Below, piece after piece: positions 42,520-49,486 of a stretch of DNA of 59,617 nucleotides. Position numbers and translations under genes: made by a program. The notes beneath the pieces were generated by a model that saw only the letters and a list, made by a program, of their open reading frames with translations, ran no database searches and had not been told where the DNA came from. Position 1 is the stretch's first letter. Every line of letters begins with the position of its first letter. Source of the stretch: Chloroflexota bacterium (lineage in GTDB: Bacteria; Chloroflexota; Anaerolineae; UBA1429); the NCBI GenBank assembly GCA_019873625.1, contig JAIOAW010000016.1:1-59617 (forward strand). Reading direction: 5' to 3'.

Positions 42520-42735
42520 ATGGATTTGGGGCATGTAGTTTTCAGCGTGGTTATGACCCCTCGGCATCGTGCCGCTCTGCGGCGAATGGCCAAAGCCAGA
42601 GGGGAAACGATGGCTGCCACTTTGCGCACGCTCATTAGGGAAACCGCCGAGCAACAAGGTTTGTGGCCGGCGCACTTGGGGGAAAAAGAGGAAGAGTTTA
42701 TGGCCAACCGAACGAAGGAGGTAGAAGATGCGTGA
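42520..42735 (+). CDS. Small ribbon-helix-helix-like protein
   Basis: 71 residues: a beta strand (VVFSVVMTPRHRAALRRMA) followed by helices (ATLRTLIRETAEQQG), like a CopG/Arc regulator or antitoxin. No toxin partner was recognised. ATG at 42520 after GGGAGGTGG. It overlaps the next gene by eight bases. Confidence 0.6.
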   Translation: MDLGHVVFSVVMTPRHRAALRRMAKARGETMAATLRTLIRETAEQQGLWPAHLGEKEEEFMANRTKEVEDA

Positions 42736-43282
42736 TAAAAGAGAGGCCGCCCGGGCTCTTGGCGGGGCAGCGGGCGGCTATGCGGCGCAGCGGGAGCGAG
42801 AAAGGTTGCTTTGCGACGCTACGCTGTGCCATCCAAAGGATACCACGGTTTCGCCTGTTGAACAAAAGCCTGTTGCTCTCCGAATCTTTAAGCGGGGGCG
42901 GCCCTGCATCGTCGCAAAACTCGTGCCCCTCGACGGGCAGCCCGTCTTGGCCGTCTGCTGGCGGCATCAAAGGGGCACACGGCAGGCCGTGAGCGTCCCC
43001 CTCTCGGCTCTCGCTTATGCCGAGGCCCACGGCGCCCGGCGTTTCGTGCTCCGGGATGACCGCACCCATACGATGCGCTGTATTGATTTGGCGGGCATGC
43101 GCCGGATCGGTTGGGTGGGCGTCGATGGTGAACTTTACATAAGACTGGCCGATATGACGCCCATGCCTTGGCGCTCGTGGCCATTCGCCGAGCAGGTTAT
43201 CTCGCTTGATGAGGGGTCAGAAGGCCAGGGCGAATCGGAAGCGACCCAACTCGCCCTCGCCTTGGAGGGGGGGGTATCATGA
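42728..43282 (+). CDS. Hypothetical element protein
   Basis: 184 residues, basic N terminus, then a mixed alpha/beta region with KRGRPCIVAKLVPLDGQ and GVDGELYIRLADM. No motif recognised. GGAGG upstream of ATG. Its stop overlaps the next start as ATGA, so it is coupled to the genes leading to the ATPase. Confidence 0.55.
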   Translation: MRDKREAARALGGAAGGYAAQRERERLLCDATLCHPKDTTVSPVEQKPVALRIFKRGRPCIVAKLVPLDGQPVLAVCWRHQRGTRQAVSVPLSALAYAEAHGARRFVLRDDRTHTMRCIDLAGMRRIGWVGVDGELYIRLADMTPMPWRSWPFAEQVISLDEGSEGQGESEATQLALALEGGVS

Positions 43283-43587
43283 GCGAGTTGCCTCTCTCGG
43301 CCTTTGACCCGCCGGCCCTCGACTTGCTCGGTGGCCACGCCATACCCCTGCGCCTTGAGTATCGCTTGCCGCCCAACAGCCCTCTTTCTGACGGAGACGC
43401 CCGCCGGCTGGCCCACGAAGACCTGCTAGGGCTGGATGTTGCTGGTCTCGAAGCCGAGGCCTGGCGATGCCGGCTCACTTTGGCCTTTGGCGAGTTTTCA
43501 GGTGCCCCGCCTTGGGCTAGGGGGTGGCTCCAAGAGCGCCTCGAGCGCTGTAAACGACTTATCCATATCCATAGAGGGAAATTATGA
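43279..43587 (+). CDS. Hypothetical element protein
   Basis: 102 residues, no recognised motif. It overlaps both neighbours by four bases (ATGA at each side), which places it in one translational unit with the preceding gene and the RepA-like ATPase. Confidence 0.55.
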   Translation: MSELPLSAFDPPALDLLGGHAIPLRLEYRLPPNSPLSDGDARRLAHEDLLGLDVAGLEAEAWRCRLTLAFGEFSGAPPWARGWLQERLERCKRLIHIHRGKL

Positions 43588-44711
43588 CTTGGCCACTTGA
43601 CTCTTTATTGAATGTGCCGATGTCTGAACCCGTGGAGGTAACGCTGGAGCGGCTCAAGAAGGAGGCCCAGGCCCCCCGGCAAGGGGGCCTGGAGCCCCTC
43701 ACCGAGGGACGCAACGAAGTGCCGGCCATCCCCGTGGGTAAGGCCAAGGCCGTGGGGTTGGGGGCCGTGCGTTCCTTCTACGGCTCGGCGAGGTGGGCTT
43801 GGCCCTCTTGGGTGCCCATCGGCCATCTTACGCTTTTCGTTGGGCCCCAAGGGGCTGGCAAGTCCTTCTTTATGTGCCATCTCATTGCCTCATTCTGGCG
43901 AGGCGACCCCTGGCCCGATGGACAGCCCTTTGAGGGCCAGCGGGGGCCAGTCTTGCTGCTCGATACGGAAGAAATGAGAGGCGCCTACGCCGAGCGGCTG
44001 GCCGCCCTCGGCATTGGGGACGGCGAGGCCGTCCTTCTGCCCTCGCCCGATGGCTCACCAACCTATATCCCCCGCCTGCCCAGGGATTTGGGGATGGTGG
44101 AAGCCCTGGCCGCCTCGCAGGGGTGCGCCGCCATCATCGTGGACTCGCTGGGCGGGGCCCACGCCCTGGATGAGAACTCGGCGGCCATGCGCTCGTTGCT
44201 GCAGGGGCTTTCGGCAACGGCGGCCAAGTTGCAAATCCCCGTGCTGCTCGTGCACCACCTGCGCAAGCGTTCCGTATTGGAAGACCTCGCCCCAACGCTC
44301 GACCGTATCCGGGGGTCTTCGACCATCTCGCAATACTGCCGTTCCGTGGTGGCCCTCTATCGCCTTGAGGAGCGAGACCAAACGGCCCCCGTTCGGGTGG
44401 AAAGCCTCAAATCGAGTTTCTGCGCCCCGCCGGAACCGTTTGGCTTTACCATCGGCGAGAGGGGCCTCACGTTCCACGACGCCCCCGAAGAGGAAGGCCC
44501 CCAAACGGCGGTGGACAGGGCAGCGGAATTCTTGGAGGCCGCCCTCGAACATCACCCCGAAAAGTTTGCGGTGCTTCTGGAAAAGGCCGAGGAACAGGGA
44601 ATCTCACGGGCTACGCTCTACCGAGCCAAGGAGCGCCTCAACATCGTGGCCCGGGATGGCTTCTGGGGGCTGCCGACCAAAGGAAACTTTACAACCCATT
44701 ATAGCCCCTAA
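43584..44711 (+). CDS. RecA-fold ATPase (RepA/AAA_25-like)
   Basis: 375 residues. Walker A in LFVGPQGAGKSFFMCHL near residue 95, Walker B in AAIIVDSLGG, LLVHHLRK and a later arginine-finger-like RIRGSSTISQYCR. A C-terminal winged-helix-like part (GISRATLYRAKERL) follows. Plasmid RepA helicases and phage primase/helicase ATPases share this layout. With the iteron-like repeats just downstream it is the best candidate for the element's replication protein. Confidence 0.8.
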   Translation: MTWPLDSLLNVPMSEPVEVTLERLKKEAQAPRQGGLEPLTEGRNEVPAIPVGKAKAVGLGAVRSFYGSARWAWPSWVPIGHLTLFVGPQGAGKSFFMCHLIASFWRGDPWPDGQPFEGQRGPVLLLDTEEMRGAYAERLAALGIGDGEAVLLPSPDGSPTYIPRLPRDLGMVEALAASQGCAAIIVDSLGGAHALDENSAAMRSLLQGLSATAAKLQIPVLLVHHLRKRSVLEDLAPTLDRIRGSSTISQYCRSVVALYRLEERDQTAPVRVESLKSSFCAPPEPFGFTIGERGLTFHDAPEEEGPQTAVDRAAEFLEAALEHHPEKFAVLLEKAEEQGISRATLYRAKERLNIVARDGFWGLPTKGNFTTHYSP

Positions 44712-44718
44712 AAAAGGC

Positions 44719-44833
44719 GAGATTTGAGATTCCAAATCTCAAACAGTTATAAGCCTTTACGGAAGGCGGAAATTATGGGAATCGTGAGATTGTTGAGATT
44801 CTTGAGATTTTGAGATTTTGAGATTCTTGAGAT
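44719..44833. repeat. Iteron-like TTGAGATT repeats with inverted repeats (putative origin)
   Basis: Six GAGAT units begin at 44786, 44795, 44804, 44812, 44820 and 44829 (period 8-9), most as TTGAGATT. Just upstream is a perfect hairpin TTTGAGATT-CC-(A)AATCTCAAA built from the same word, and downstream GGGAATTGG-type dyads. AT-rich against GC-rich surroundings and directly after the RepA-like gene; likely a replication origin or its control region. Confidence 0.65.
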
Positions 44834-44895
44834 GTGGGATTCCAATTCCCACGTTCCCAAGGGCCTATAATCAAAGCGTCAAGTTGGAGGCAAGG

Positions 44896-45219
44896 ATGAC
44901 CTGGGAAGAACTGATTGCCCTAGAGCCTCGCTTACGGCAATTGGAGGCCGAGGCCAAGGCCTACGCAGCGCTCGACCGGGCCAAGCGGCGGATGCTCAAG
45001 CGCTTTGGGCCGCTCTTGCCGGAAGATGTAGCCCGCTGGTGCAATCGCTTTTGCGCCAATGAGGTGTGGTATGCCTGGGGCGGCCTCAAGGATAGGCTTT
45101 GCCGGCTCGTGGGCTGGGACGCCTCACGGCCCGAACTGCAGAATTCAGAGGCTTATGATGTGGCTTACGAGCACCTCTATGACCTATTGCCCAATTGCCG
45201 CAATTGCCATTGCTTATAG
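44896..45219 (+). CDS. Hypothetical element protein
   Basis: 107 residues with a charged helical N terminus (TWEELIALEPRLRQLEAEAKAY) and five Cys residues, including NCRNCHCL at the C-terminal end, possibly a metal site. ATG at 44896 after GGAGG; a longer in-frame extension runs into the iteron region. Function unknown. Confidence 0.6.
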   Translation: MTWEELIALEPRLRQLEAEAKAYAALDRAKRRMLKRFGPLLPEDVARWCNRFCANEVWYAWGGLKDRLCRLVGWDASRPELQNSEAYDVAYEHLYDLLPNCRNCHCL

Positions 45220-45257
45220 GCGCCTTATGCAGTTTACACAATGATACTGGGGGACTT

Positions 45258-45596
45258 ATGGCGAACACGGCATGGAAGCGCTGCGAGCGGGCGGTAGCCA
45301 GTCGGCTGGGTGGCCAGCGGGTGCCCATCACCGGCCGGGCCAGGGGCGATGTGCCCGATGTGGCCCACCCCTGGCTGGCCGTGGAGGTGAAGCACCGCCG
45401 GGCCTTGCCGGCCTGGTTGAAGGGCGCCTTGGCCCAAGCGGAAGCGGCAGCCCAAGAGGGCCAATTGCCCCTGGCGGTCTTGCACGAGGCGGGCGCTCAC
45501 CACGACAGCGACCTGGTGGTGCTGCGCCTGGGCGACTTTGCCGCATGGTTTGGCGAGGTGGAAGCGAACCACACCCATGAGGGCGAGCCATCATGA
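45258..45596 (+). CDS. PD-(D/E)XK-type nuclease / Holliday-junction-resolvase-like protein
   Basis: 112 residues. Seen: KRCERAVASRLGG, RGDVPDV with the Asp, LAVEVKHR (E-x-K catalytic pair), AEAAAQEGQLPLAVL. The fold resembles small phage nucleases such as VRR-NUC/resolvase types. GGGGGA precedes ATG. It may resolve replication intermediates of the element. Confidence 0.72.
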   Translation: MANTAWKRCERAVASRLGGQRVPITGRARGDVPDVAHPWLAVEVKHRRALPAWLKGALAQAEAAAQEGQLPLAVLHEAGAHHDSDLVVLRLGDFAAWFGEVEANHTHEGEPS

Positions 45597-45636
45597 TTAA
45601 CCGGCTATGGGTTAACGGGTTAACCGGCTATGGGTT
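45597..45636. repeat. Direct repeat TTAACCGGCTATGGGTT, twice
   Basis: 17-bp copies at 45597-45613 and 45620-45636, period 23, just past the nuclease gene; GTTAACGGGTTAAC in between is palindromic. Possibly a protein-binding site of the element. Confidence 0.6.
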
Positions 45637-45777
45637 CACGAAGGCCAGTTAATGCCAAAGTTGAGCCGACTTTTGCAACTCCAAGGCCCGGCCCTTGCGG
45701 TGTGCGGCGTTTGGCAGCAGAGGCCCTCATGAGTTTTGGAAAAGTGGGAAAAATTTACGTTCAGCCGGCGCAAAATG

Positions 45778-45926
45778 TGCTATAATAGAAGATGTAACAA
45801 CAGAATAAGCCCCGGCGGTGTTGCAAGCACCCCGAGGCGTGGCCCAGGTGGTGAGAGCACCTAGGCAAGGGGAAGTGTAACACAAACCCCGCCGAGTGCC
45901 AAAGCCACCGGCGGGGTTTACGTTTT
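45778..45926 (+). ncRNA. Putative small RNA of the element
   Basis: An extended -10 (TGC-TATAAT, ending 45786) predicts a start near 45793. The transcript would contain two similar hairpins (GGTG-TTGCAA-GCACC and GGTG-GTGAGA-GCACC) and end at a strong terminator hairpin, AAACCCCGCCG (45884-45894) with CGGCGGGGTTT (45909-45919), followed by a short T run. There is no clear protein frame with a ribosome-binding site. Length would be about 134 nt. It may control copy number or integration. Confidence 0.5.
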
Positions 45927-45931
45927 CGGGG

Positions 45932-45997
45932 TTGACAGCATCCGTACAGCATCAGCATTTGAGGGCTGATGGCCCCTTATCGGGGGTTACACCACAA
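45932..45997. promoter_or_regulatory. Right-arm integrase-binding-like sites
   Basis: TTGACAGCATC-(CG)-TACAGCATC at 45932-45953 and CACCACAA at 45990-45997, matching the left-arm copies. Confidence 0.6.
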
Positions 45998-46031
45998 GGG
46001 GTAGTGGCCGAAGGCGCCGGCAACACAATAT

Positions 46032-46095
46032 AAAGGCGCCCCCTAGGCGACTCGAACGCCTGCGCCCGGCTCCGGAGGCCGGTGCTCTATCCACT
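46032..46095. repeat. Right attachment repeat (within intact tRNA-Arg)
   Basis: 64 bp identical to 39979-40042. Here the tRNA continues past 46095 to its 5' end, so the element supplied a replacement 3' part that keeps the tRNA functional. Confidence 0.92.
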
Positions 46096-46108
46096 GAGCT
46101 AAGGGGGC
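46037..46108 (-). tRNA. tRNA-Arg (anticodon CCG)
   Basis: 72-nt cloverleaf: acceptor GCCCCCT/AGGGGGC, D arm GCTC/GAGC, anticodon stem CCGGC/GCCGG with loop CTCCGGA, T arm AGGCG-TTCGAGT-CGCCT, discriminator G, no encoded CCA. It reads CGG. It is the integration site of the 6 kb element. Confidence 0.95.
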
Positions 46109-46119
46109 GCGGTGTGATG

Positions 46120-46148
46120 AGTATAACACGCCCCAAAGGGCGCGCCAA
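46120..46148 (-). promoter_or_regulatory. Promoter of tRNA-Arg(CCG)
   Basis: Minus strand TTGGCG (46143-46148), 17-bp spacer, TATACT (46120-46125), placing the start about six bases before the tRNA. The -35 overlaps the terminator hairpin of the upstream membrane-protein gene. Confidence 0.65.
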
Positions 46149-46168
46149 ATTGCGCCCTCTTTGGGGCG
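46129..46168 (-). terminator. Hairpin after the membrane-protein gene
   Basis: CGCCCCAAAG-GGCGC pairs with GCGCC-CTCTTTGGGGCG (slightly imperfect) just past the stop of the gene at 46176. Confidence 0.65.
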
Positions 46169-46175
46169 CTTGCTT

Positions 46176-46580
46176 TTAGCGGTCTGGCCAATAGTGGCGC
46201 CGGGGCAGGCCTAATATCCCCCCGTTCAAGGCGCCGGCCACGGCGACGATGGCCACGAGGATGAGCATAATGTTGAAACTCAACACGCCGATGGCGAAAA
46301 AGGGGATGAACGCCCCCATACTGGAAAGAAAGGCGTGTTTGAGGGGCACGTCATCCGAAAGGCGGCTGATGAGGAACCCCGCTAACCCGCAGAGGATAAA
46401 GACGGCAAGCATCATCAAAGCCTGGCCATAGCGCATATAGAAATCCGCCGTCTTTTCGTTGACGGAGAGATACGTGCCCACCAGGGCCGACATCAGCGAA
46501 ATAAAGAGGTTGAGGCCCACGCCCCCTAGGAGCATCCACCAGTTGATGCCCCGCAAATTGAACATATCTCGGAATGACAT
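46176..46580 (-). CDS. Four-span membrane protein of unknown function
   Basis: 134 residues with four hydrophobic segments at about 14-36, 50-70, 80-100 and 103-125. Seen: WWMLLGGVGLNLFISLMSALVGTYL and GGILGLPRRHYWPDR; no family recognised. ATG at 46580 with AGGAGG upstream. It lies between two tRNA-Arg genes, separated from the upstream tRNAs by a terminator. Confidence 0.75.
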   Translation of the reverse strand: MSFRDMFNLRGINWWMLLGGVGLNLFISLMSALVGTYLSVNEKTADFYMRYGQALMMLAVFILCGLAGFLISRLSDDVPLKHAFLSSMGAFIPFFAIGVLSFNIMLILVAIVAVAGALNGGILGLPRRHYWPDR

Positions 46581-46608
46581 AGGCAGCCTCCTTTGGCGTG
46601 GGGGCTTA

Positions 46609-46640
46609 TAAAAAAGGCACCACGGCGATCCGCGGTGCCT
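46609..46640 (-). terminator. Terminator of the tRNA cluster
   Basis: Minus strand AGGCACC (46634-46640) pairs with GGTGCCT (46615-46621) and is followed by a run of T residues, directly after tRNA-Arg(ACG). Confidence 0.85.
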
Positions 46641-46643
46641 CAG

Positions 46644-46717
46644 CGCGCCCGGCGCGGCTCGAACGCGCAGCAGACGGCTTCGTAGGCCGGCCCTCTATCC
46701 AATTGAGGTACGGGCGC
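46644..46717 (-). tRNA. tRNA-Arg (anticodon ACG)
   Basis: 74 nt: acceptor GCGCCCG/CGGGCGC, D arm CCTC/GAGG, anticodon loop CTACGAA, T loop TTCGAGC, discriminator G, no encoded CCA. A34 would be deaminated to inosine and read CGU, CGC and CGA. Confidence 0.93.
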
Positions 46718-46792
46718 TGAACATCCCAACGCGATGATATTGTAGCACACACGGCGTTCCGTGCCAAACCCGCGTTGGCGCTTGACGATCTT

Positions 46793-46886
46793 TGGCGGGG
46801 AGGCAGGGATTCGAACCCTGGGTAGAGTTTAAAAGCCCTACAACCACTTAGCAGGCGGCCCCGATCGTCCACTCCGGCACCTCCCC
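46793..46886 (-). tRNA. tRNA-Ser (anticodon GCU)
   Basis: Class II tRNA with a long variable arm: acceptor GGGGAGG/CCTCCCC, anticodon loop CTGCTAA, T loop TTCGAAT, discriminator G, followed by CCA (46793-46795). Reads AGC and AGU. Confidence 0.94.
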
Positions 46887-46909
46887 GAGAAGTCGTTTGG
46901 TTATTAAGG

Positions 46910-46992
46910 CGGAGGGAGAGGGATTCGAACCCCCGGATCTTACGATCAACGGTTTTCAAGACCGCCGCAATCAACCACTCTGCCATCCCTCC
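46910..46992 (-). tRNA. tRNA-Ser (anticodon UGA)
   Basis: Class II: acceptor GGAGGGA/TCCCTCC, anticodon loop CTTGAAA, variable arm GATCGTAAGATC-like, T loop TTCGAAT, discriminator G, no encoded CCA. Reads UCA. First tRNA of the cluster. Confidence 0.93.
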
Positions 46993-47030
46993 ATCGGTCA
47001 GCAGGTGGCGCCTCTCCACCCAACAGCCAG

Positions 47031-47059
47031 AGTATACCAGACGGGGGAGGGTTTGTCAA
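47031..47059 (-). promoter_or_regulatory. Promoter of the tRNA-Ser/Ser/Arg cluster
   Basis: Minus strand TTGACA (47054-47059), 17-bp spacer, TATACT (47031-47036), about 30 bases before tRNA-Ser(UGA). Confidence 0.88.
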
Positions 47060-47087
47060 TCTCAACGGGCCAGGCCTCGAAGGGCTT

Positions 47088-47948
47088 CTACCGGAGGTCT
47101 GGGCACTGGCTGAAGGAGGCCTCTACCTCGCCAAAGTGGGCGTAGCGCAGGCGGTAGGCTGGGGCGGCTTGGGCCAGGCGCGCCGCCTCCGCAAGGCCCC
47201 TCGAGGGCAGGCTCGGCCCGTTCACTAGGCTCTGGAGGAGGTGCAGGGCGCTTGCCGCCGAGGAAAGGCGCTCGAATTGGGCCGGGCCTTGGGGGGTGTA
47301 GCAGGGGAAGAGGATGGCCCCGATCGGCGGGGCCTCCCAAAGGCCCTGGGGGTTGAGCGCTTCCGGGGCGATCAGAAGGCCCCCCGCAGAGGGGAGGGTA
47401 TGCGGCTGAAAGGCCTCTCCCTTCAACTGGGGCAGGACCTCAAGCGAGGGTGCCTTGAGGTTTATGGGGCGAATGAAGGGTTGAATATGCAAGGAGCCGC
47501 TGGGCAGGAAGATAAGTTCGTCCGTCAGGTAGGCAAAACCCCGCAGGGCGAGCCACGCCGCCAAGGTGCTCTTACCCGCGCCGGTGGCCCCCACGAGGAG
47601 GACGGCCCTTCCTCCACGGCTCAGGGCGGCCGCATGGAAAACGGCTCCCCCTTGGCTATGTTCGGCCAGGTGGCGGCATACCTCACCCATAAGGAGTTCG
47701 GCCAGGTACCCCTCCGCTACCCCTCGGTAGATGAGGCGATCCTCGCGGTAAAGGCCCAAGCCGCGCCCCGCGCCGAGGAAGCGGAGCCGAAAGGTCAAGG
47801 CAGGCGACCCCGCGGCGTAGGCTGGGGTGCGCCCAAAGAGGAACTCGACGAGGCGCGCGCCGCATGGCTCGTGGTATTCGATGGCCACGGCATCCCCCGC
47901 GTAGGCGACGAGGCGCCTGCGCCATTCAGGCGAAGGTGAGCGCATCGG
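47088..47948 (-). CDS. HprK-like P-loop kinase (PqqD-associated)
   Basis: 286 residues. Walker A VGATGAGKSTLAAWLALRG near residue 124, with FAYLTDELIFL and the later PIGAILFPCY. It resembles the kinase core of HPr serine kinase without its N-terminal domain. Such proteins occur beside PqqD and nucleotidyltransferase genes and in some lasso-peptide clusters, where relatives phosphorylate the peptide. ATG at 47948 (MRSPSPEWRR), overlapping the PqqD gene by 23 bases; an ATG at 47981 is the alternative. Confidence 0.82.
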   Translation of the reverse strand, partial: PMRSPSPEWRRRLVAYAGDAVAIEYHEPCGARLVEFLFGRTPAYAAGSPALTFRLRFLGAGRGLGLYREDRLIYRGVAEGYLAELLMGEVCRHLAEHSQGGAVFHAAALSRGGRAVLLVGATGAGKSTLAAWLALRGFAYLTDELIFLPSGSLHIQPFIRPINLKAPSLEVLPQLKGEAFQPHTLPSAGGLLIAPEALNPQGLWEAPPIGAILFPCYTPQGPAQFERLSSAASALHLLQSLVNGPSLPSRGLAEAARLAQAAPAYRLRYAHFGEVEASFSQCPDLR

Positions 47949-48204
47949 CGGCACAAAAGGCCTCGAGGGCGGCGGCAACATCGCGCATCACCTCGCTGGC
48001 GCTTTCCGGGTAGGCCTCTTCCAAGAGAGCGGCGATCTCTTGGATGGTCCGCTGCCCATCGCATAATTGCCAGATGAGCGTGGCCGTTTGGTTGCAGTGG
48101 AGCACGCGCCCCTGCGCCGGGTGCAGGAGGAGCATCTCCCCATCCAAAAGTTCGAGGTGAAACCCCGGCTTGCGTTGCGGTTTAAGGTCGCTTGTCAAGG
48201 CCAC
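47926..48204 (-). CDS. PqqD-family peptide-binding protein
   Basis: 92 residues, the usual stand-alone PqqD size. Seen: LTSDLKPQRKPGFHLELLDGEMLLLHPAQGRVLHCNQTATLIWQLCDG (in pieces) and IAALLEEAYPES. The PqqD fold binds the leader region of ribosomally made peptides. GTG at 48204 follows GGAGGAG eight bases upstream and overlaps the nucleotidyltransferase end by 23 bases; a GTG at 48258 would bury that signal. Confidence 0.85.
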   Translation of the reverse strand: MALTSDLKPQRKPGFHLELLDGEMLLLHPAQGRVLHCNQTATLIWQLCDGQRTIQEIAALLEEAYPESASEVMRDVAAALEAFCAADALTFA

Positions 48205-49357
48205 GGCGTATTCTCCTCCATCGTGCCGTGCAATGCGCACCCACCCGGCGCGTCGCACGGTGTATTCCTTCGCCCGCCCATTGAAGCGCCCAGCGGGCTA
48301 TCTCGAACCCGTGCCCCAGGCGCGCCCCCACCAGGGGCCTCGCGGGGGGCACACCGCGGTGCATCCGCAGCCACCACTCGGGGGGCCACAGGGTATCTCG
48401 CAGAATCCCGCGCCACCCCTTGGTGCGCTGCTCGGCGAGCGCGGCGCGCGGCCAGCCGCCAAAGTCCTCGCCCACGCCCGCGATTTTTTTTGGCGCCTGG
48501 CCCAGGCGCGCGGCAACGCCCGCCGGGAGGGGCACCAGGGCGTTCAATAGGGCGAGGCTATCGAACACGGTGCGGCGCCTTTGGGCAAGGTAATCCCAAT
48601 CCAGCCGATCGGCAAAGCGTTCCACCATCCCGATAATATCCGCCACCCAGATGAGCCGCCACGGCAAAAAGACCGTCGTATGAAAGCGCAGGTGCTCGCA
48701 GAGGTGCCACAGGGTATCTTCGTAAGAGAGCGTTTGGGCCATCTGCCCGTTTGCCCCGAGGGGGAATCTCATAGGCGGGCGCAGGCCTTCGAATGGGCAC
48801 GGCGCGCCATAGCCCCGTTCAAAGAGGTTATCGTGCAGTTCGATGCCCACCCAGACGCCCTCGATGTATCCCCCGATGGTAGGCAGGCTCTTATCGAACT
48901 GGCCTTGCGGGGGCGCCCCTTGGAACCCCAGGTCGCTGAGGAGCGCTCGCGCACGGGGCACATCGGCGCGGCGCACCAGAAGGTCGAGGTCGCTCATTGG
49001 CCTCAAGGCGGGGTCCGGGTAGAGGAAATGCATCAACGCGCCCCCTTTGAGCACCAGGGCCTCGATATCTTCTTGGGCAAAGGCCGAGAGGACGCGGGCC
49101 AGCGCCTGAGTGCGCACCCGGTTGGCCAGCCGGTTGCGCGCATAAAGGCCGCTCAAGGAGCGCATCGCGGCCTCGGGCACGGCCTCGCGGATGGAACGCA
49201 GGTGCCCATAAAGGAGCGGCGCCATGCCGTGGGCCTTGGCTTCCGCCAAGAGGCGTTCCCAAGGGACTTCCCCTTGGGCGAGGCGTGCCAACTGGGCGTA
49301 AAAAGCCTCATCGCCCTCAAGGCGCGTGCAATGGATCAAAAGGGGGTGAACGCTCAT
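48182..49357 (-). CDS. Nucleotidyltransferase-family protein (NTP_transf_5-like)
   Basis: 391 residues. Seen: EALVLKGGALMHFLYPDPALRPMSDLDLLVRRAD, the signature of the predicted nucleotidyltransferases that sit beside PqqD and HprK-like genes; two Asp residues of the DLD motif would bind metal. LSYEDTLWHLCEHLRFH follows. Target unknown. ATG at 49357; an in-frame alternative lies 18 bases upstream. First gene of a coupled trio. Confidence 0.82.
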   Translation of the reverse strand: MSVHPLLIHCTRLEGDEAFYAQLARLAQGEVPWERLLAEAKAHGMAPLLYGHLRSIREAVPEAAMRSLSGLYARNRLANRVRTQALARVLSAFAQEDIEALVLKGGALMHFLYPDPALRPMSDLDLLVRRADVPRARALLSDLGFQGAPPQGQFDKSLPTIGGYIEGVWVGIELHDNLFERGYGAPCPFEGLRPPMRFPLGANGQMAQTLSYEDTLWHLCEHLRFHTTVFLPWRLIWVADIIGMVERFADRLDWDYLAQRRRTVFDSLALLNALVPLPAGVAARLGQAPKKIAGVGEDFGGWPRAALAEQRTKGWRGILRDTLWPPEWWLRMHRGVPPARPLVGARLGHGFEIARWALQWAGEGIHRATRRVGAHCTARWRRIRRGLDKRP

Positions 49358-49363
49358 AACGCT

Positions 49364-49393
49364 ATTGTAGGCCAAGGGGGGCGGGGCGTCTAA
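49364..49393 (-). promoter_or_regulatory. Possible promoter giving a leaderless nucleotidyltransferase mRNA
   Basis: Minus strand TTAGAC (49388-49393), 18-bp spacer, TACAAT (49364-49369). The start would fall at or next to the ATG at 49357, so the mRNA may be leaderless; no Shine-Dalgarno is visible. Confidence 0.45.
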
Positions 49394-49444
49394 CGGGTGC
49401 CCTATGAGTTTGGTTCCTTTTTACGGCCTCCCACGCCCTTGGGT

Positions 49445-49450
49445 TATAAT
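49445..49450 (+). promoter_or_regulatory. Probable -10 of uvrC
   Basis: TATAAT at 49445-49450. A weak -35 (TTTACG at 49420-49425, spacer 19) is the best available. Confidence 0.45.
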
Positions 49451-49486
49451 ATGTTGCGTCAACCATCGCGAGGGTGTTGTGAGGAG

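Noticed and set aside
45652-45732. 26-codon frame after the nuclease gene
   Set aside because: No ribosome-binding site and no resemblance to a known peptide.
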